A stretch of DNA of 64,000 bases from Arundinibacter roseus (GTDB lineage Bacteria > Bacteroidota > Bacteroidia > Cytophagales > Spirosomataceae), in NCBI RefSeq assembly GCF_004348825.1, contig NZ_SMJU01000002.1, positions 124,001 to 188,000 of the forward strand, read 5' to 3'. The notes beneath the pieces were generated by a model. It was not told where the DNA came from and ran no database searches. It worked only from the letters and a program-made list of their open reading frames with translations. A program made the translations under genes and the position numbers. Shown here in pieces: positions 42,613-52,158 of the stretch; within the stretch, counting starts at the first letter, position 1, and every line of letters begins with the position of its first letter.

Positions 42613-43899
42613 CTAACTAATCTTCTCCTTCACAATCGAAAACGCCAGGTCATATTGTTTTTGAACTTTGGCAAGAGACTTCTTTACGTTTGCGAGCGAA
42701 GCCGGATAATCCGAATGAATGCGCATGAGCTGTTCGGTGATTTGGGCACCTGTACTTTGCTCAATTTCGAAGGTCCAGTCAAACAACCCCAAATCATAGT
42801 ACATCTGACCTTTGATGGTGTCCTGCGGTTGACGCAGGTAAAAGGCCGGGGTGCCATTAACTGCCGCGATGATGGGAGAGTGGCATTCAAAACTAAGCAC
42901 GGTATGTGCTTTTGCGTAGAGGGAAGCCGCCTCGTCGGGATACCAATAGTCATGTTTTACGACAAAAGGTTTTACATCATCAGGCAACGGATCAATCAAT
43001 AATTCGTCGATAATATCTACCTGATAGGTCATTTCGGGGCAAGCCACAATTTTATTTTTGGTGGTCCGTACCCACGCAATCATCGCCTCGCGGAGTTTGG
43101 CATGATCTACTTCTTTCTTGGCATCATTCAGCGTATCAACCTGCTTGATATATTCATCGCTCCACCCCGATTTATTTGCATTGAATTTGTAGTAGGGTGT
43201 TACGCGAAGCCGGGGAATCACACAAATAAATTTGCGGTTTTCCAGCCCATGTGTATCCATAAATTGTTGGGCTTTGGCTTTATCCTGAATTTCAAGATCG
43301 AAGGTAGCATCCGGTGCAAACGCAATGTGCTCTCCGGTAATGCCGGCTTTTTTAAGCACCTCGATGGATGCCGTTTCGCGGGTAAATATAAATTTGGCCT
43401 GTGGCAAAAGTATTTGCAGCGAAGGCGATACATTCCCGATCGTGACGCCAAAAATCCCGAAAGGCTTGCCTGTTTGGCGATGCCACGCTTCCAGATAGTC
43501 CTGCGCAACTACCGAAGGACCCGAACCGTGTATAAAAAAATCTACCTCACGAAACGCCTGTTTTACCTCCTCGCTTTGGGACTCAAAGGCTTTGTTTACG
43601 CTTCCGTGAATAATGTTAAGTCCAGGATAATGCTTTACGAGCATATCCTCTACGCCCTGATTTTTACTTTTTTTCCAAAGAATCAGTCGGGCATTGGGCA
43701 ATCGTTTTTTTAATAATCCAATGAGTCCAGGTGTGTGGGCAATGTCGCCAATATTTACAGGTTGCCAGCCCGACGTAATCATAATCAACGGATTGTCTTT
43801 CCGAACGGCACCTTCAATTTGGCGGGCCATTGCATCAAATGTGCTCAGGAAAGCAGCCGAAAGAAGGCCAGTTTGGCTAATAAATTTTCTTCGATTCAT
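42613..43899 (-). CDS. Tat-exported polysaccharide-pyruvyl-transferase-fold protein, copy 2
   Basis: 428 residues. MNRRKFISQTGLLSAAFLST is a twin-arginine signal followed by a hydrophobic stretch; cleavage is likely near residue 25. The mature part is PF04230-like: NIGDIAHTPGLIGLLKKRLP near 50, FIHGSGPS, IFTRETASIEVLKKAG and FAPDATFDLEIQ, then a C-terminal half with AKAHTVLSFECHSPIIAAVN. Canonical members have Arg-Leu-His where this has Glu-Cys-His, and they act in the cytoplasm with phosphoenolpyruvate. The gene starts 11 bases after its paralogue and is last in the SusCD operon. Activity is unknown; a changed donor or a hydrolytic role is possible. Confidence 0.85.
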   Translation of the reverse strand: MNRRKFISQTGLLSAAFLSTFDAMARQIEGAVRKDNPLIMITSGWQPVNIGDIAHTPGLIGLLKKRLPNARLILWKKSKNQGVEDMLVKHYPGLNIIHGSVNKAFESQSEEVKQAFREVDFFIHGSGPSVVAQDYLEAWHRQTGKPFGIFGVTIGNVSPSLQILLPQAKFIFTRETASIEVLKKAGITGEHIAFAPDATFDLEIQDKAKAQQFMDTHGLENRKFICVIPRLRVTPYYKFNANKSGWSDEYIKQVDTLNDAKKEVDHAKLREAMIAWVRTTKNKIVACPEMTYQVDIIDELLIDPLPDDVKPFVVKHDYWYPDEAASLYAKAHTVLSFECHSPIIAAVNGTPAFYLRQPQDTIKGQMYYDLGLFDWTFEIEQSTGAQITEQLMRIHSDYPASLANVKKSLAKVQKQYDLAFSIVKEKIS

Positions 43900-43910
43900 A
43901 ACGTTGATAC

Positions 43911-45239
43911 TCAGGATGATTTAGAAAGAATTTTGCCAAGCTGATCCATCGTGGCTTTTTGGCGTTGGGCTACGAAAGTCATTGCTTTTTGTACCTTTTG
44001 CTTCGCTGCGGGATATTCTTTGACAATTGTCGTCAGTGTAGATTGCAGGGCAGAGGCAGGTGCTTCATCAATGTCGAACAGCCATTCGGGCAGGCCTATA
44101 TCCTGAAACATCCAGCCCTTGCGGCCGTGTGCTACGGGGCGTGCGTGCATGATCGGCACACCCGTCGCAAGACCCATGATGAGCGAGTGCGGCTCCATTC
44201 CAAAAATTGTATGCGCGCGGGCGTAGACCGACATCGCTTCATCGGCGTTCCAGAACGTTTCCCGAAAAACCGTTTTACTTTTTATATCGTCTTCCAGCGT
44301 GTCATACAGCATCGTTTTTCCATAAACCGTTTCTTTGAGTGCTTCGGGGGCAATCAGTACTTTATGGCCGGTGGTGCGTACCCAATGCGTAATCAGAGCC
44401 TTGACTTTATCCAGGCGTTTCTGATCTTCTGCTTTTTTCTCCGGAGTTTGCGCCGGATTCATTAGGTTGCCTTGTCCGGTACTTCCCAAATGCGGCGTGT
44501 TGGTTCGCAAAACGACCACCAGAAATTTCTGTTCTTCCAGGGCGTTGGCTTTCAAATACGCCAGGCCTTTTTCTTCATCCCGCACATCAATGCCAAAACA
44601 TCCGTCGGGTGCAAATTCCATCACGGGAGCTTTGAAACCCAATTCTTTAATATGCTTGACCGATTCGCTATCGCGGCAGTAGATAAAAGCTGCCCGGCTG
44701 AGCACATCCCGAAATAGCAGGTCAGAAGGGGGCGCAAATTTGTCGAATGAATGCCCGTACAAACCAAAAGGAATGCCTTTTTCGTGGCAATACAAAAAAG
44801 GCGTAAGACTCGACATAACAGATCCCCAGTCATAATTGAACAGGCCGTAGTTCATGCTCATGCCCGAATTATGAATATAAAAATCGGCGCTCTCAAATGC
44901 TTTCATCACCTCTGCACTCGTGTTTTGCCCGGCAAATTCTCCCTGAACAATTGTTACTTTGGGGAAATTGCGCCGGATAAGCTCCTCCGTAACCGGGCGC
45001 GGCGACGCATGCCACAGGATAATTTTGGCTTGTGGCAGGTGCCGTTCCAGAATCCGCAGGGTGCCGGGCGTGTGGCCAATGTCGCCGATGTTTTTGTCAT
45101 TCCAGGACGACCGCAGCAAGATGGTTGGATTGGGTTTTTCAGCCACTGCCGACGACAGCGTTGGAGGCAATGGACTGTTGATAGACAGCGAGGCAGCTGT
45201 GACAGCAGAGGCTTTTATGAACGAACGGCGACTTTGCAT
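43911..45239 (-). CDS. Tat-exported polysaccharide-pyruvyl-transferase-fold protein, copy 1
   Basis: 442 residues. The N-terminus MQSRRSFIKASAVTAASLSI is an excellent Tat signal (SRRSFIK), with cleavage probably near residue 30-35. The fold features are NIGDIGHTPGTLRILERHLP, FYIHNSGMSMNYG, FIYCRDSESVKHIKELG and FAPDGCFGIDVRDEEK. The C-terminal half contains TIFGMEPHSLIMGLATGVPI, again with Glu in place of the family's Arg in the Arg-Leu-His motif, as in the paralogue downstream. It starts 36 bases after susD. The two proteins are clearly homologous along their length and could form a heterodimer or act on successive sites of one glycan. Substrate unknown. Confidence 0.86.
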   Translation of the reverse strand: MQSRRSFIKASAVTAASLSINSPLPPTLSSAVAEKPNPTILLRSSWNDKNIGDIGHTPGTLRILERHLPQAKIILWHASPRPVTEELIRRNFPKVTIVQGEFAGQNTSAEVMKAFESADFYIHNSGMSMNYGLFNYDWGSVMSSLTPFLYCHEKGIPFGLYGHSFDKFAPPSDLLFRDVLSRAAFIYCRDSESVKHIKELGFKAPVMEFAPDGCFGIDVRDEEKGLAYLKANALEEQKFLVVVLRTNTPHLGSTGQGNLMNPAQTPEKKAEDQKRLDKVKALITHWVRTTGHKVLIAPEALKETVYGKTMLYDTLEDDIKSKTVFRETFWNADEAMSVYARAHTIFGMEPHSLIMGLATGVPIMHARPVAHGRKGWMFQDIGLPEWLFDIDEAPASALQSTLTTIVKEYPAAKQKVQKAMTFVAQRQKATMDQLGKILSKSS

Positions 45240-45275
45240 ACGTTTTGGTTACTGAATGTCGAAAAAGTAAGGTAC

Positions 45276-46955
45276 CTATTTTGCTCCGGGATACCCAGGA
45301 TTTTGTTCAAGAACTGCTTCCCGATTGGCATCAATGGCTTTTTGTGGGATTGGCCATAGCTCATGGTAGGGCTGCATCGTCGCTTTGGCGTCCCAGTTGT
45401 AGCGGGTGGCGCGTTCGTACAGTTTCCCCAGCCGCACCAACGTCCGGCGGCGTGCTTCCTCTACGGTTAGCTCGCGGGCACGCTCATCCAGCAGATAGTC
45501 CAGGCTTACATCAGCAGCTTCTACGGGTTTTGCATTGGCGCGGCTGCGTACGACGTTGAGGTCGGCGGCTGCAAGCGCCATATTTCCTTTATGAATATGC
45601 GCTTCGGCCCGGAGTAAATAAGTTTCAGCTAACCGCATTCTGACTTGGTCGTTGTTGGTACGGCCCGAAAGAGGCGCCGGAAGCTGACCCTCAATTTTAC
45701 GGATCATAGGATAAAACCAGCGGAGCGTATCCACGGCAATAGTGGTAGGCGTGCCGTCGGGACGGGCAATAACCGCCCGGCCATTGGCTACCGTGTAGCG
45801 AGCCTGTTGGCCAAAAAACTCCGAAGTTTTGTCATTGTAAATCCATACCCGGCGAATGTTATGGTGCGAATTACGCATGTCATTTTTAAAATTATCTTTC
45901 CAGATGTCATAGAAAAAATAGTTGGTGGGCCGGTTGCCACCCTGACTACGTCCGATGCTGTCGCTCACCAGAATACGCTTGTTGTCCGGGGAGCGGATGT
46001 TTTCAAATTGTGGGCCCCACCATCGCAAATCGTGATTTTGACCTTCGGCGCCGCCTACGGTTAAGAACTCATACTGAACGGCCCAAATCGTTTCCAGATT
46101 TCCGGAGCCTCGGTTTTGCTGATTGGTCCAGAAAAGATCCGAAAATGCGTCGCCCGGACGACTTGTATCGCCAAAGCGTTTGGTCATGAGCTGATACGCA
46201 CCCGCAGAGCCGTCGAGTACCTGTGTGGCAGCGGCAATGGCTTTGTCGTAAAAGGAGGCATCTTTGGTCGCCTGACCCAGGCTGATGTATACTTCCGACA
46301 AAAGATGCAGGGCGGCGGCTCTGAAAATCCGGCCATCTTTGGTCGGGTCTGAACCCACAAGTGGTAAATTCTGAGAGGCAAATTCAAGATCAGCCTGAAT
46401 AAATTGAAGCACTTCGGTGCGGCTTGCGCGGGTAAAATCAAAGCGTGGGGCGGTTAGTTCCTGATCGACGATGGGCACACCGCCGAAAAGATTCACGAGT
46501 ACGTTGTAGGTAAATGCTCTGAAAAAGCGAGCTTCTGCTACCACCTGATTTTTCTCTTCGGCCGTCCAGTTAATCTCTGGATTTTCGGCTCTTGTAATAA
46601 TCAGATTCGCATTTTTTAACATGGACGCATACGCCCAATCCCAATAATAACCGACAATTTGATCGTTGGGAAGCACCAGTCGATAATCTTTCATAAACCG
46701 TCCGTCGGCAACGCCGCTTGTGCTTACATCCGTCCCCGTACCCATTTGATCGGGACGGTCGAGGGTTCTTTCATCGCGGGCATTTTTGTGAAGAGCTACC
46801 AAAATGGATTCAAAGCCCGCTTTGTTACTCAAAAGATTTTCCGGACTGAATCGGTCCAGCGGTTTTTCGTCTAAAAATGATTCCTGACAACCGCTCAGAA
46901 CGAGGAGCAAGCCGGCAAAACACAGCTGAATTAGTACTTTTATGTTTGATTTCAT
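45276..46955 (-). CDS. SusD/RagB-family surface glycan-binding lipoprotein
   Basis: 559 residues from MKSNIKVLIQLCFAGLLLVL; the longer frame to 47090 would overlap the receptor gene and is rejected. The lipobox is VLSGC, with Cys near residue 23, followed by QESFLDEKPLDRFSPEN, a standard SusD start. TPR-like helices include EARFFRAFTYNVLVNLFGGV with PIVD, and the C-terminus has MRLAETYLLRAEAHIHKGNM and LDYLLDERARELTVEEARRR. It caps the SusC channel and binds the ligand at the cell surface. The gene begins 35 bases after susC. The ligand is not predictable from sequence. Confidence 0.96.
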   Translation of the reverse strand: MKSNIKVLIQLCFAGLLLVLSGCQESFLDEKPLDRFSPENLLSNKAGFESILVALHKNARDERTLDRPDQMGTGTDVSTSGVADGRFMKDYRLVLPNDQIVGYYWDWAYASMLKNANLIITRAENPEINWTAEEKNQVVAEARFFRAFTYNVLVNLFGGVPIVDQELTAPRFDFTRASRTEVLQFIQADLEFASQNLPLVGSDPTKDGRIFRAAALHLLSEVYISLGQATKDASFYDKAIAAATQVLDGSAGAYQLMTKRFGDTSRPGDAFSDLFWTNQQNRGSGNLETIWAVQYEFLTVGGAEGQNHDLRWWGPQFENIRSPDNKRILVSDSIGRSQGGNRPTNYFFYDIWKDNFKNDMRNSHHNIRRVWIYNDKTSEFFGQQARYTVANGRAVIARPDGTPTTIAVDTLRWFYPMIRKIEGQLPAPLSGRTNNDQVRMRLAETYLLRAEAHIHKGNMALAAADLNVVRSRANAKPVEAADVSLDYLLDERARELTVEEARRRTLVRLGKLYERATRYNWDAKATMQPYHELWPIPQKAIDANREAVLEQNPGYPGAK

Positions 46956-46990
46956 GATCTTGTTTTTTATGGTTAAATCAACCTGAAATT

Positions 46991-49900
46991 TTATAAACCC
47001 AAAGATATACCTACGACCCACGAGCGCATCAGCGGACCATTCGTAACGTTCCGGCCACCTGATCCGTGCTCTGGATCCCAGCCGTCCCAACCGGTCCAGG
47101 TATGCAGGTTTTTGCCGCTTACATACACTTTAAGCTGATTGAGGCGGGTTTTTTTGAGCAAACTTTCGGGTAGTTCGTAGGCCAAACTCACATCCTGCAG
47201 GCGCACAAACGTGCGGCTTTGATAAAAGCCATAGCCAAGCAGGTTGGGATAGCCGATACTTGGCCGATCCGTCAGCGGATTTTCGGGGGTCCAGTAAGGA
47301 AGGTCCATCAGGTTTACCCGATCAAAAAAGTTATTGCCGTGGTTCAGCAGGCTGTTGCCACTATATCCGCCGATACGGGCATTGAGGAATACTGAGAGCG
47401 AAAATCCACCATACGCCAGTCGGTTGGTAAGTCCGGTTGAGAAATCGGGTTGTGAGGAATGCAGCACCTGCCGATCTTCCGGTCCGATTTTGCCATCGCC
47501 GTTGATGTCTTTAAATTTCACATAGCCTGGCTTCGCACTTGGATCAATCACGTTTTCTTCGCCTTCCTGCCAGATTCCGTCCCACACATAGTTGAAGTTT
47601 GTTCCCTGCGGGTGGCCAATGAACCGATTGCTGGCTATGTCATCATCTTCGATACCATCGCCGTTCAGATCGTTGCCCGACAAACTCGTGATTTTGTTGC
47701 GATTTAGCGTAAAAACAAAGTTACTTGTCCAGCTGAATTTTTGGTGTGTATAGTTAGTCGTATTGAGTGTAACTTCAACTCCCCGGTTGCTTGTAGCGCC
47801 AATATTTGTAAAGAAGATTTCATAGCCCGTCATATTTGGTATGCGGAGATCAAGCAGCAAATCCGAGGTATTCATGGAATAATATTCTACCGAACCCGAT
47901 ACTTTGTTTTGAAACAAACTGAAATCTAATCCATAATTAGAAGCAACCGTAGTTTCCCAGCCGAGCAGGCGGTTCGCCATTGAGGTAGGAGTAATACCAA
48001 TGCTCGTCACGCCATTATCACCAAATACGTACTGATTGCCGCTTTGGGTCATGTTGCTGAGTGATGAGTACGGGTTGATGCCCCGGTTGCCATTTTTGCC
48101 ATAGGAATATCTGACTTTCAGGTAATTAACCCAGGAAATGTCACTCATGAATTTCTCATCCGAAACCATCCACCCCAAACCTACCGAAGGGAAATTTCCG
48201 AATTTACGCCCAGATCCAAAAGCCGAGTAGCCATCACGACGGATCGTGAAATTGAAGAGGTATTTGTCCAGCAAGCGGTACCCAACACGCCCCATGTACG
48301 ACGTTGCCTGCGACTGCGTAGCCGTGGTGCTAATCAGTTGATTTTCACCAATACCTAAACCATTATAGGATAGTACATCACTGAAAATGTTATTGCTCGA
48401 CAGCGAAGAACCGCTTTCTTTGGTACGCTCAAAACTCTGTAAAAGAGTTAAATCAAAGGCGTGATTCTCGCCAAAATTTTTGTTGTATTTTACAATGTTT
48501 TCCACCGTCAGGTAGTGGTGCTTGCGGGTAGCTTTGCTGCCATTGGCGAGCCGGAAATTGTTGTCGCGGGGCTCATTGATCGAGGGAGTGAAGTTGGCAT
48601 CTTCATTGAACCGGAGATTATTTCCCATGTTGAGACGATAGGTCAAACCCGGAATCGGCAACTTAATATCCATATACGCATTATTGAAAAGCGTGTTGGA
48701 AAGGCTCAGGTGGTCGTTTCGTACGGTATTAAAAATAGGGTTTGGCGCAATACCGTCATCCATTGGCAGGCTTTTCAACTCTCCATCGTCGTAGTAAAGC
48801 GAAGAATAAGGGCTTAGGTAACTGGCGGTCTCAAAATTGGCCCGAATACCCGAGTAATCTTTGATGGTAAAACCTGTATTTGTTCCGATTGATAGCCAGT
48901 CAGTTAAGGTGATGTCCAGATTGAGACGTGAGGAAAACCGGCTGAAATTATCGCCCATTACCCGGCCCTTCATGTTGGTATATGAACCTGATACATAATA
49001 ATTTACACGTTCTGTGCGTCCCGAAAGACTGAGCTCGTGGTTGTACATCGGCGCATCCTGTGCAATTGCCAGCCACGGGTCAATCGTTCTTCCTGCGGCG
49101 CGGTTTGCTTCCTCAATGGGATTCAGAATCAGCGGTCTGCCCAAAAAATCAGCGGCATCTTCTTTCATTTGCAAATACCTTTCAGGGCCCATCATTTTAG
49201 GAGTATTGGCAAAATCCGACATGCCGTAATAAGCGTTATAGGTCAGTCGGGGCTGAGCGGACGTACCTTTTTTGGTCGTGATCAAAATCACCCCGTTCGT
49301 GGCCCGAGACCCATAAATACTTGCCGAACTGGCATCTTTCAAAATGTCAATAGATTCTATATCATTGGAATTTATATCCGAAAGTCCTCCGGTATAAATG
49401 ATTCCGTCCAAAATTATGAGCGGTGCATTGCTTGCAGAAATAGAAGCATTTCCCCGAATCGAAATGGTTCCGTCGGCTCCCGGTCTGCCGGTGTCAATGA
49501 CCGTAACCCCGGCCACCGAACCCCGCAGGGATTGCGACACATTCACGTTTGGATTCGTTGCATTGAGTTTAGGATCTATCCGTACAACGGAGCCCGTCAG
49601 GTCTTTTTTGCGTTGCGTTCCGTAACCTACCACGACCAATTCGCCCAGGGCTTTGGTGTCCGTTTGCAGGCTTACGTTAATGACCTGTTGGTTTCCGACG
49701 GTGCGTTCTTCGGCGGTATAGCCAACAAAACTGAAAATGAGCACTGCGTTTTCATCCGGAACGGTCAGTGTATACGCGCCTTCGCTATTGGTGGTGGTTC
49801 CGCGCTGCATACCCTTAATCAAAATACTTACGCCAGGCAGCGGTGCGTTGTTTTCCTGGTCAACAACCTTTCCGGAAATATTCAGTTCAGCTACATTTTT

Positions 49901-50365
49901 GATCGTAGACGCTGCGACGGTACGCTCGGCGATGACGGACTCGGATTGGTTGATGACTTCATTTTTTTCGGTTCCCGGCAGAGTCGTCTTCGATTCTGAG
50001 GTAGAAGAGGTACTGCGGGAAGCAGTTTTACTGCTGATAATATAGCCGCCTTTACCCGATTTTTTAAAAGTTAAATTCAGCGGTGAAAGCAGCCGATTGA
50101 GGTTCTGTTCCAGTGTTTGGGACGGATCATAATGTTCGGCAGGAACCTGATATTCTTCAATATTTTTACCAAAATAAAGAATATCCACCTGATGTTTTTT
50201 CTTCAATTCAAAGAGAACATCCTTCAATTTTCTGAATTTCCCTTGTTTGTCAGCTTTTACCTGCTGCTGAACCTGTTGAGCCCGTGCCCATACCTGCGCA
50301 TGCAACGTGCCGGAGACACCAAGCATCAGGAGAGCAGATAGTAGAAAGTACATGCGTTTTTTCAT
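46991..50365 (-). CDS. SusC/RagA-family TonB-dependent receptor with STN signalling domain
   Basis: 1124 residues, a full-length receptor. A signal peptide (MYFLLSALLMLGVSGTLHAQ) is followed by an STN domain (about 45-115, ending KSGKGGYIISSK) and a Ser/Thr-rich linker. A carboxypeptidase-like beta domain (about 163-235, PLPGVSILIKGMQRGTTTNS), the plug (VVVGYGTQRKKDLTGSV, then DIESIDILKDASSASIYGSR) and the 22-strand barrel follow, ending in MRSWVVGISLGL. The STN domain implies signalling through the FecR protein encoded just upstream. Within the operon it pairs with SusD to import an oligosaccharide or peptide driven by TonB. Confidence 0.97.
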   Translation of the reverse strand: MKKRMYFLLSALLMLGVSGTLHAQVWARAQQVQQQVKADKQGKFRKLKDVLFELKKKHQVDILYFGKNIEEYQVPAEHYDPSQTLEQNLNRLLSPLNLTFKKSGKGGYIISSKTASRSTSSTSESKTTLPGTEKNEVINQSESVIAERTVAASTIKNVAELNISGKVVDQENNAPLPGVSILIKGMQRGTTTNSEGAYTLTVPDENAVLIFSFVGYTAEERTVGNQQVINVSLQTDTKALGELVVVGYGTQRKKDLTGSVVRIDPKLNATNPNVNVSQSLRGSVAGVTVIDTGRPGADGTISIRGNASISASNAPLIILDGIIYTGGLSDINSNDIESIDILKDASSASIYGSRATNGVILITTKKGTSAQPRLTYNAYYGMSDFANTPKMMGPERYLQMKEDAADFLGRPLILNPIEEANRAAGRTIDPWLAIAQDAPMYNHELSLSGRTERVNYYVSGSYTNMKGRVMGDNFSRFSSRLNLDITLTDWLSIGTNTGFTIKDYSGIRANFETASYLSPYSSLYYDDGELKSLPMDDGIAPNPIFNTVRNDHLSLSNTLFNNAYMDIKLPIPGLTYRLNMGNNLRFNEDANFTPSINEPRDNNFRLANGSKATRKHHYLTVENIVKYNKNFGENHAFDLTLLQSFERTKESGSSLSSNNIFSDVLSYNGLGIGENQLISTTATQSQATSYMGRVGYRLLDKYLFNFTIRRDGYSAFGSGRKFGNFPSVGLGWMVSDEKFMSDISWVNYLKVRYSYGKNGNRGINPYSSLSNMTQSGNQYVFGDNGVTSIGITPTSMANRLLGWETTVASNYGLDFSLFQNKVSGSVEYYSMNTSDLLLDLRIPNMTGYEIFFTNIGATSNRGVEVTLNTTNYTHQKFSWTSNFVFTLNRNKITSLSGNDLNGDGIEDDDIASNRFIGHPQGTNFNYVWDGIWQEGEENVIDPSAKPGYVKFKDINGDGKIGPEDRQVLHSSQPDFSTGLTNRLAYGGFSLSVFLNARIGGYSGNSLLNHGNNFFDRVNLMDLPYWTPENPLTDRPSIGYPNLLGYGFYQSRTFVRLQDVSLAYELPESLLKKTRLNQLKVYVSGKNLHTWTGWDGWDPEHGSGGRNVTNGPLMRSWVVGISLGL

Positions 50366-50397
50366 AAAGAATAGATTTAAAAATAGGTTAATATTTT

Positions 50398-51426
50398 TTA
50401 GAATAAAGAGTCGGTTACAATAATTGAATCATTTTGAATGGTATAACTAAGATTGGCGGCTTCGGTAAGGGCTTTTAACAGTTCTTCGGCTGAGTGGGCC
50501 TGAAAAGATCCGTAGAGGGTAAGTTTTTTCAATTCTTCGCCTTCAATGCGGATTTTCAGGCCAAAATTATCTTCAAAAAGTTGCGTAAGTTCCTGTAAAG
50601 TAGTGCCTTCAAAAACAAAGCGATGCGCCGCCCATGCCGCATGATTCTTTGGATTTTGGATTTTACGTACATTGGCAAGCCCTGCGAGATCCACCGTTAC
50701 GAGGTCGCCGGGTGCCATCATCATTTCTTTTTGCGTGTTGCCCTGCTGATACCGGAGCTGCACTTTTCCTTTATCCAGCACAACTTTGGAACCGCGTACC
50801 CGGGAGTAAACGGTAAACTCCGTTCCCAACACAACTACTTCCAGATTTTGAGGGGTTTTTACGATAAATTTCTGATTATCAAGTGTGTGCTTTACAGAAA
50901 AATTGGCTTCTCCGGTAAGTATCACTTCCCGGGTACGATTTCCAAACCCAAAAGATGGGATTTTAAGAGAAGAATTAGAGTTCAAAATCACTTTGGTGCC
51001 GTCGATGAGGTTCAGCGTTTTGGTTTCGTTGTAGGCCGTGCGGTAAGTCGTATACAGCCACATATCCTGCAAAAGCCAGGCAGCAAGCCCCAACACAAAA
51101 AACAAAGAAGCGGCGCTCCATAGGAGTCGGCGGTTGAAGCGCCAGGGCGATCCACCTTGTTCGGATGTATTCTCCTGAATAGTTTCTGGCTGCTCAGCCG
51201 TCCCGGCGTGTTGCGAGTGTGCCATGTGTTGGATGTAGGCTTCCAGCTTCTGATCAAGTTCAGGCAGATATTGTGGTGAATGCCGTTCCCATTCCACGAG
51301 CCACTCATAAAAAAGCTCCTGATTCTGAGGATGTTTCAGCCAATCTTCAATCAATCGCTTTTGCATTGCTGTACTTTTGCCTGCAAAATGATCGAAGAGT
51401 AAATATTTGTGTACGTTTGTTTCCAT
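50398..51426 (-). CDS. FecR-family anti-sigma factor
   Basis: 342 residues from METNVHKYLLFDHFAGKSTA; a start 12 codons earlier (51462) is less likely. The cytoplasmic part (about 1-90) contains KRLIEDWLKHPQNQELFYEW. One membrane helix follows (LLWSAASLFFVLGLAAWLLQ, about 96-116). The periplasmic FecR domain has LIDGTKVILNSNSSLKIPSF and GEANFSVKHTLDNQKFIVKT. The C-terminal STN-like domain is FEGTTLQELTQLFEDNFGLK. It links the STN domain of the SusC receptor (32 bases downstream) to the sigma factor (57 bases upstream), so the uptake system should induce itself when ligand is present. Confidence 0.94.
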   Translation of the reverse strand: METNVHKYLLFDHFAGKSTAMQKRLIEDWLKHPQNQELFYEWLVEWERHSPQYLPELDQKLEAYIQHMAHSQHAGTAEQPETIQENTSEQGGSPWRFNRRLLWSAASLFFVLGLAAWLLQDMWLYTTYRTAYNETKTLNLIDGTKVILNSNSSLKIPSFGFGNRTREVILTGEANFSVKHTLDNQKFIVKTPQNLEVVVLGTEFTVYSRVRGSKVVLDKGKVQLRYQQGNTQKEMMMAPGDLVTVDLAGLANVRKIQNPKNHAAWAAHRFVFEGTTLQELTQLFEDNFGLKIRIEGEELKKLTLYGSFQAHSAEELLKALTEAANLSYTIQNDSIIVTDSLF

Positions 51427-51483
51427 GAGTAGATTTATTTCTTTACGTGACAGACAAACCAAGTCTGATTTATACGTAGTATG

Positions 51484-52158
51484 TTAGTGACAAAACGAAA
51501 GAATTGTGAGCCAAAGCCACTGATCTTTCAGACCTGATTTCAGGATACTGAGTGCTTTATAGATGTGGGTTTCGATGGTTCGGTTTGAGAGATTCAGTTC
51601 GGTTGCAATGTCTTTTGGTGCACGTCCTTCAAAACGATTCATCAAAAAAACTTTTCGGCATTGGGGCGTAAGCGTCGAAATCAGGGCATTTACTTTCTCC
51701 AAAAGCTCTTCAATCTGCATAAGCTGTTCGGGAGTTTCTACCTGCGCCAACTGATGCGGCTGTACGGTCAGGAGTGAATCTGACTTCCGTAAATCGTTTG
51801 ATAAATAATTGTATGAGCGGTTACGTACAGACCTGAACAAGTAGGCACGGTAGGAAGTGGTGACTGATTCGTAGGCCTTGGTATTCCAGAAGCTGTAAAA
51901 AATTTCTCCCACGATATCTTCGGCAATTTCCTTGGAGTATACAAACCGAACGGCATGCGTGCACATGGCGCGGTAGTAGCGCCGAAAGAGCAGTTCGCAG
52001 CCCTTTTGGGGATTCGTTTCGAATGTTTTTCGGATCAAAAGTTCGGTCGTATCCGCCTGATATGCATTCAGATTTTCTTCCTGACTGAAATCCTTCCGAG
52101 GTCCTTTATCTGATTCTTCCTGACTTTGCCAGGGATCCAAAGGTGTAATTTGAGACAT
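51484..52158 (-). CDS. ECF-type RNA polymerase sigma-70 factor
   Basis: 224 residues. An N-terminal extension of ~35 residues precedes region 2 (RRYYRAMCTHAVRFVYSKEI with AEDIVGEIFYSFWN). Region 4 has LTPQCRKVFLMNRFEGRAPK and the helix-turn-helix IATELNLSNRTIETHIYKAL. The tail LKDQWLWLTILSFCH is short and hydrophobic, a milder version of that in the sigma factor at the left end. First gene of the sigma-FecR-SusC-SusD-transferase set. Upstream is a 390-base spacer in which I could not find an exact -7 box; TAACTTTTG on the minus strand near 52330 is one base off. Confidence 0.94.
   Translation of the reverse strand: MSQITPLDPWQSQEESDKGPRKDFSQEENLNAYQADTTELLIRKTFETNPQKGCELLFRRYYRAMCTHAVRFVYSKEIAEDIVGEIFYSFWNTKAYESVTTSYRAYLFRSVRNRSYNYLSNDLRKSDSLLTVQPHQLAQVETPEQLMQIEELLEKVNALISTLTPQCRKVFLMNRFEGRAPKDIATELNLSNRTIETHIYKALSILKSGLKDQWLWLTILSFCH

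Noticed and set aside
46956-47090. Longer start of SusD
   Set aside because: It overlaps the end of susC and would bury the lipoprotein signal.
49037-49999. 320-codon plus-strand frame
   Set aside because: It lies entirely inside the susC gene on the other strand and reads as Arg/Gly/His-rich noise without domains.
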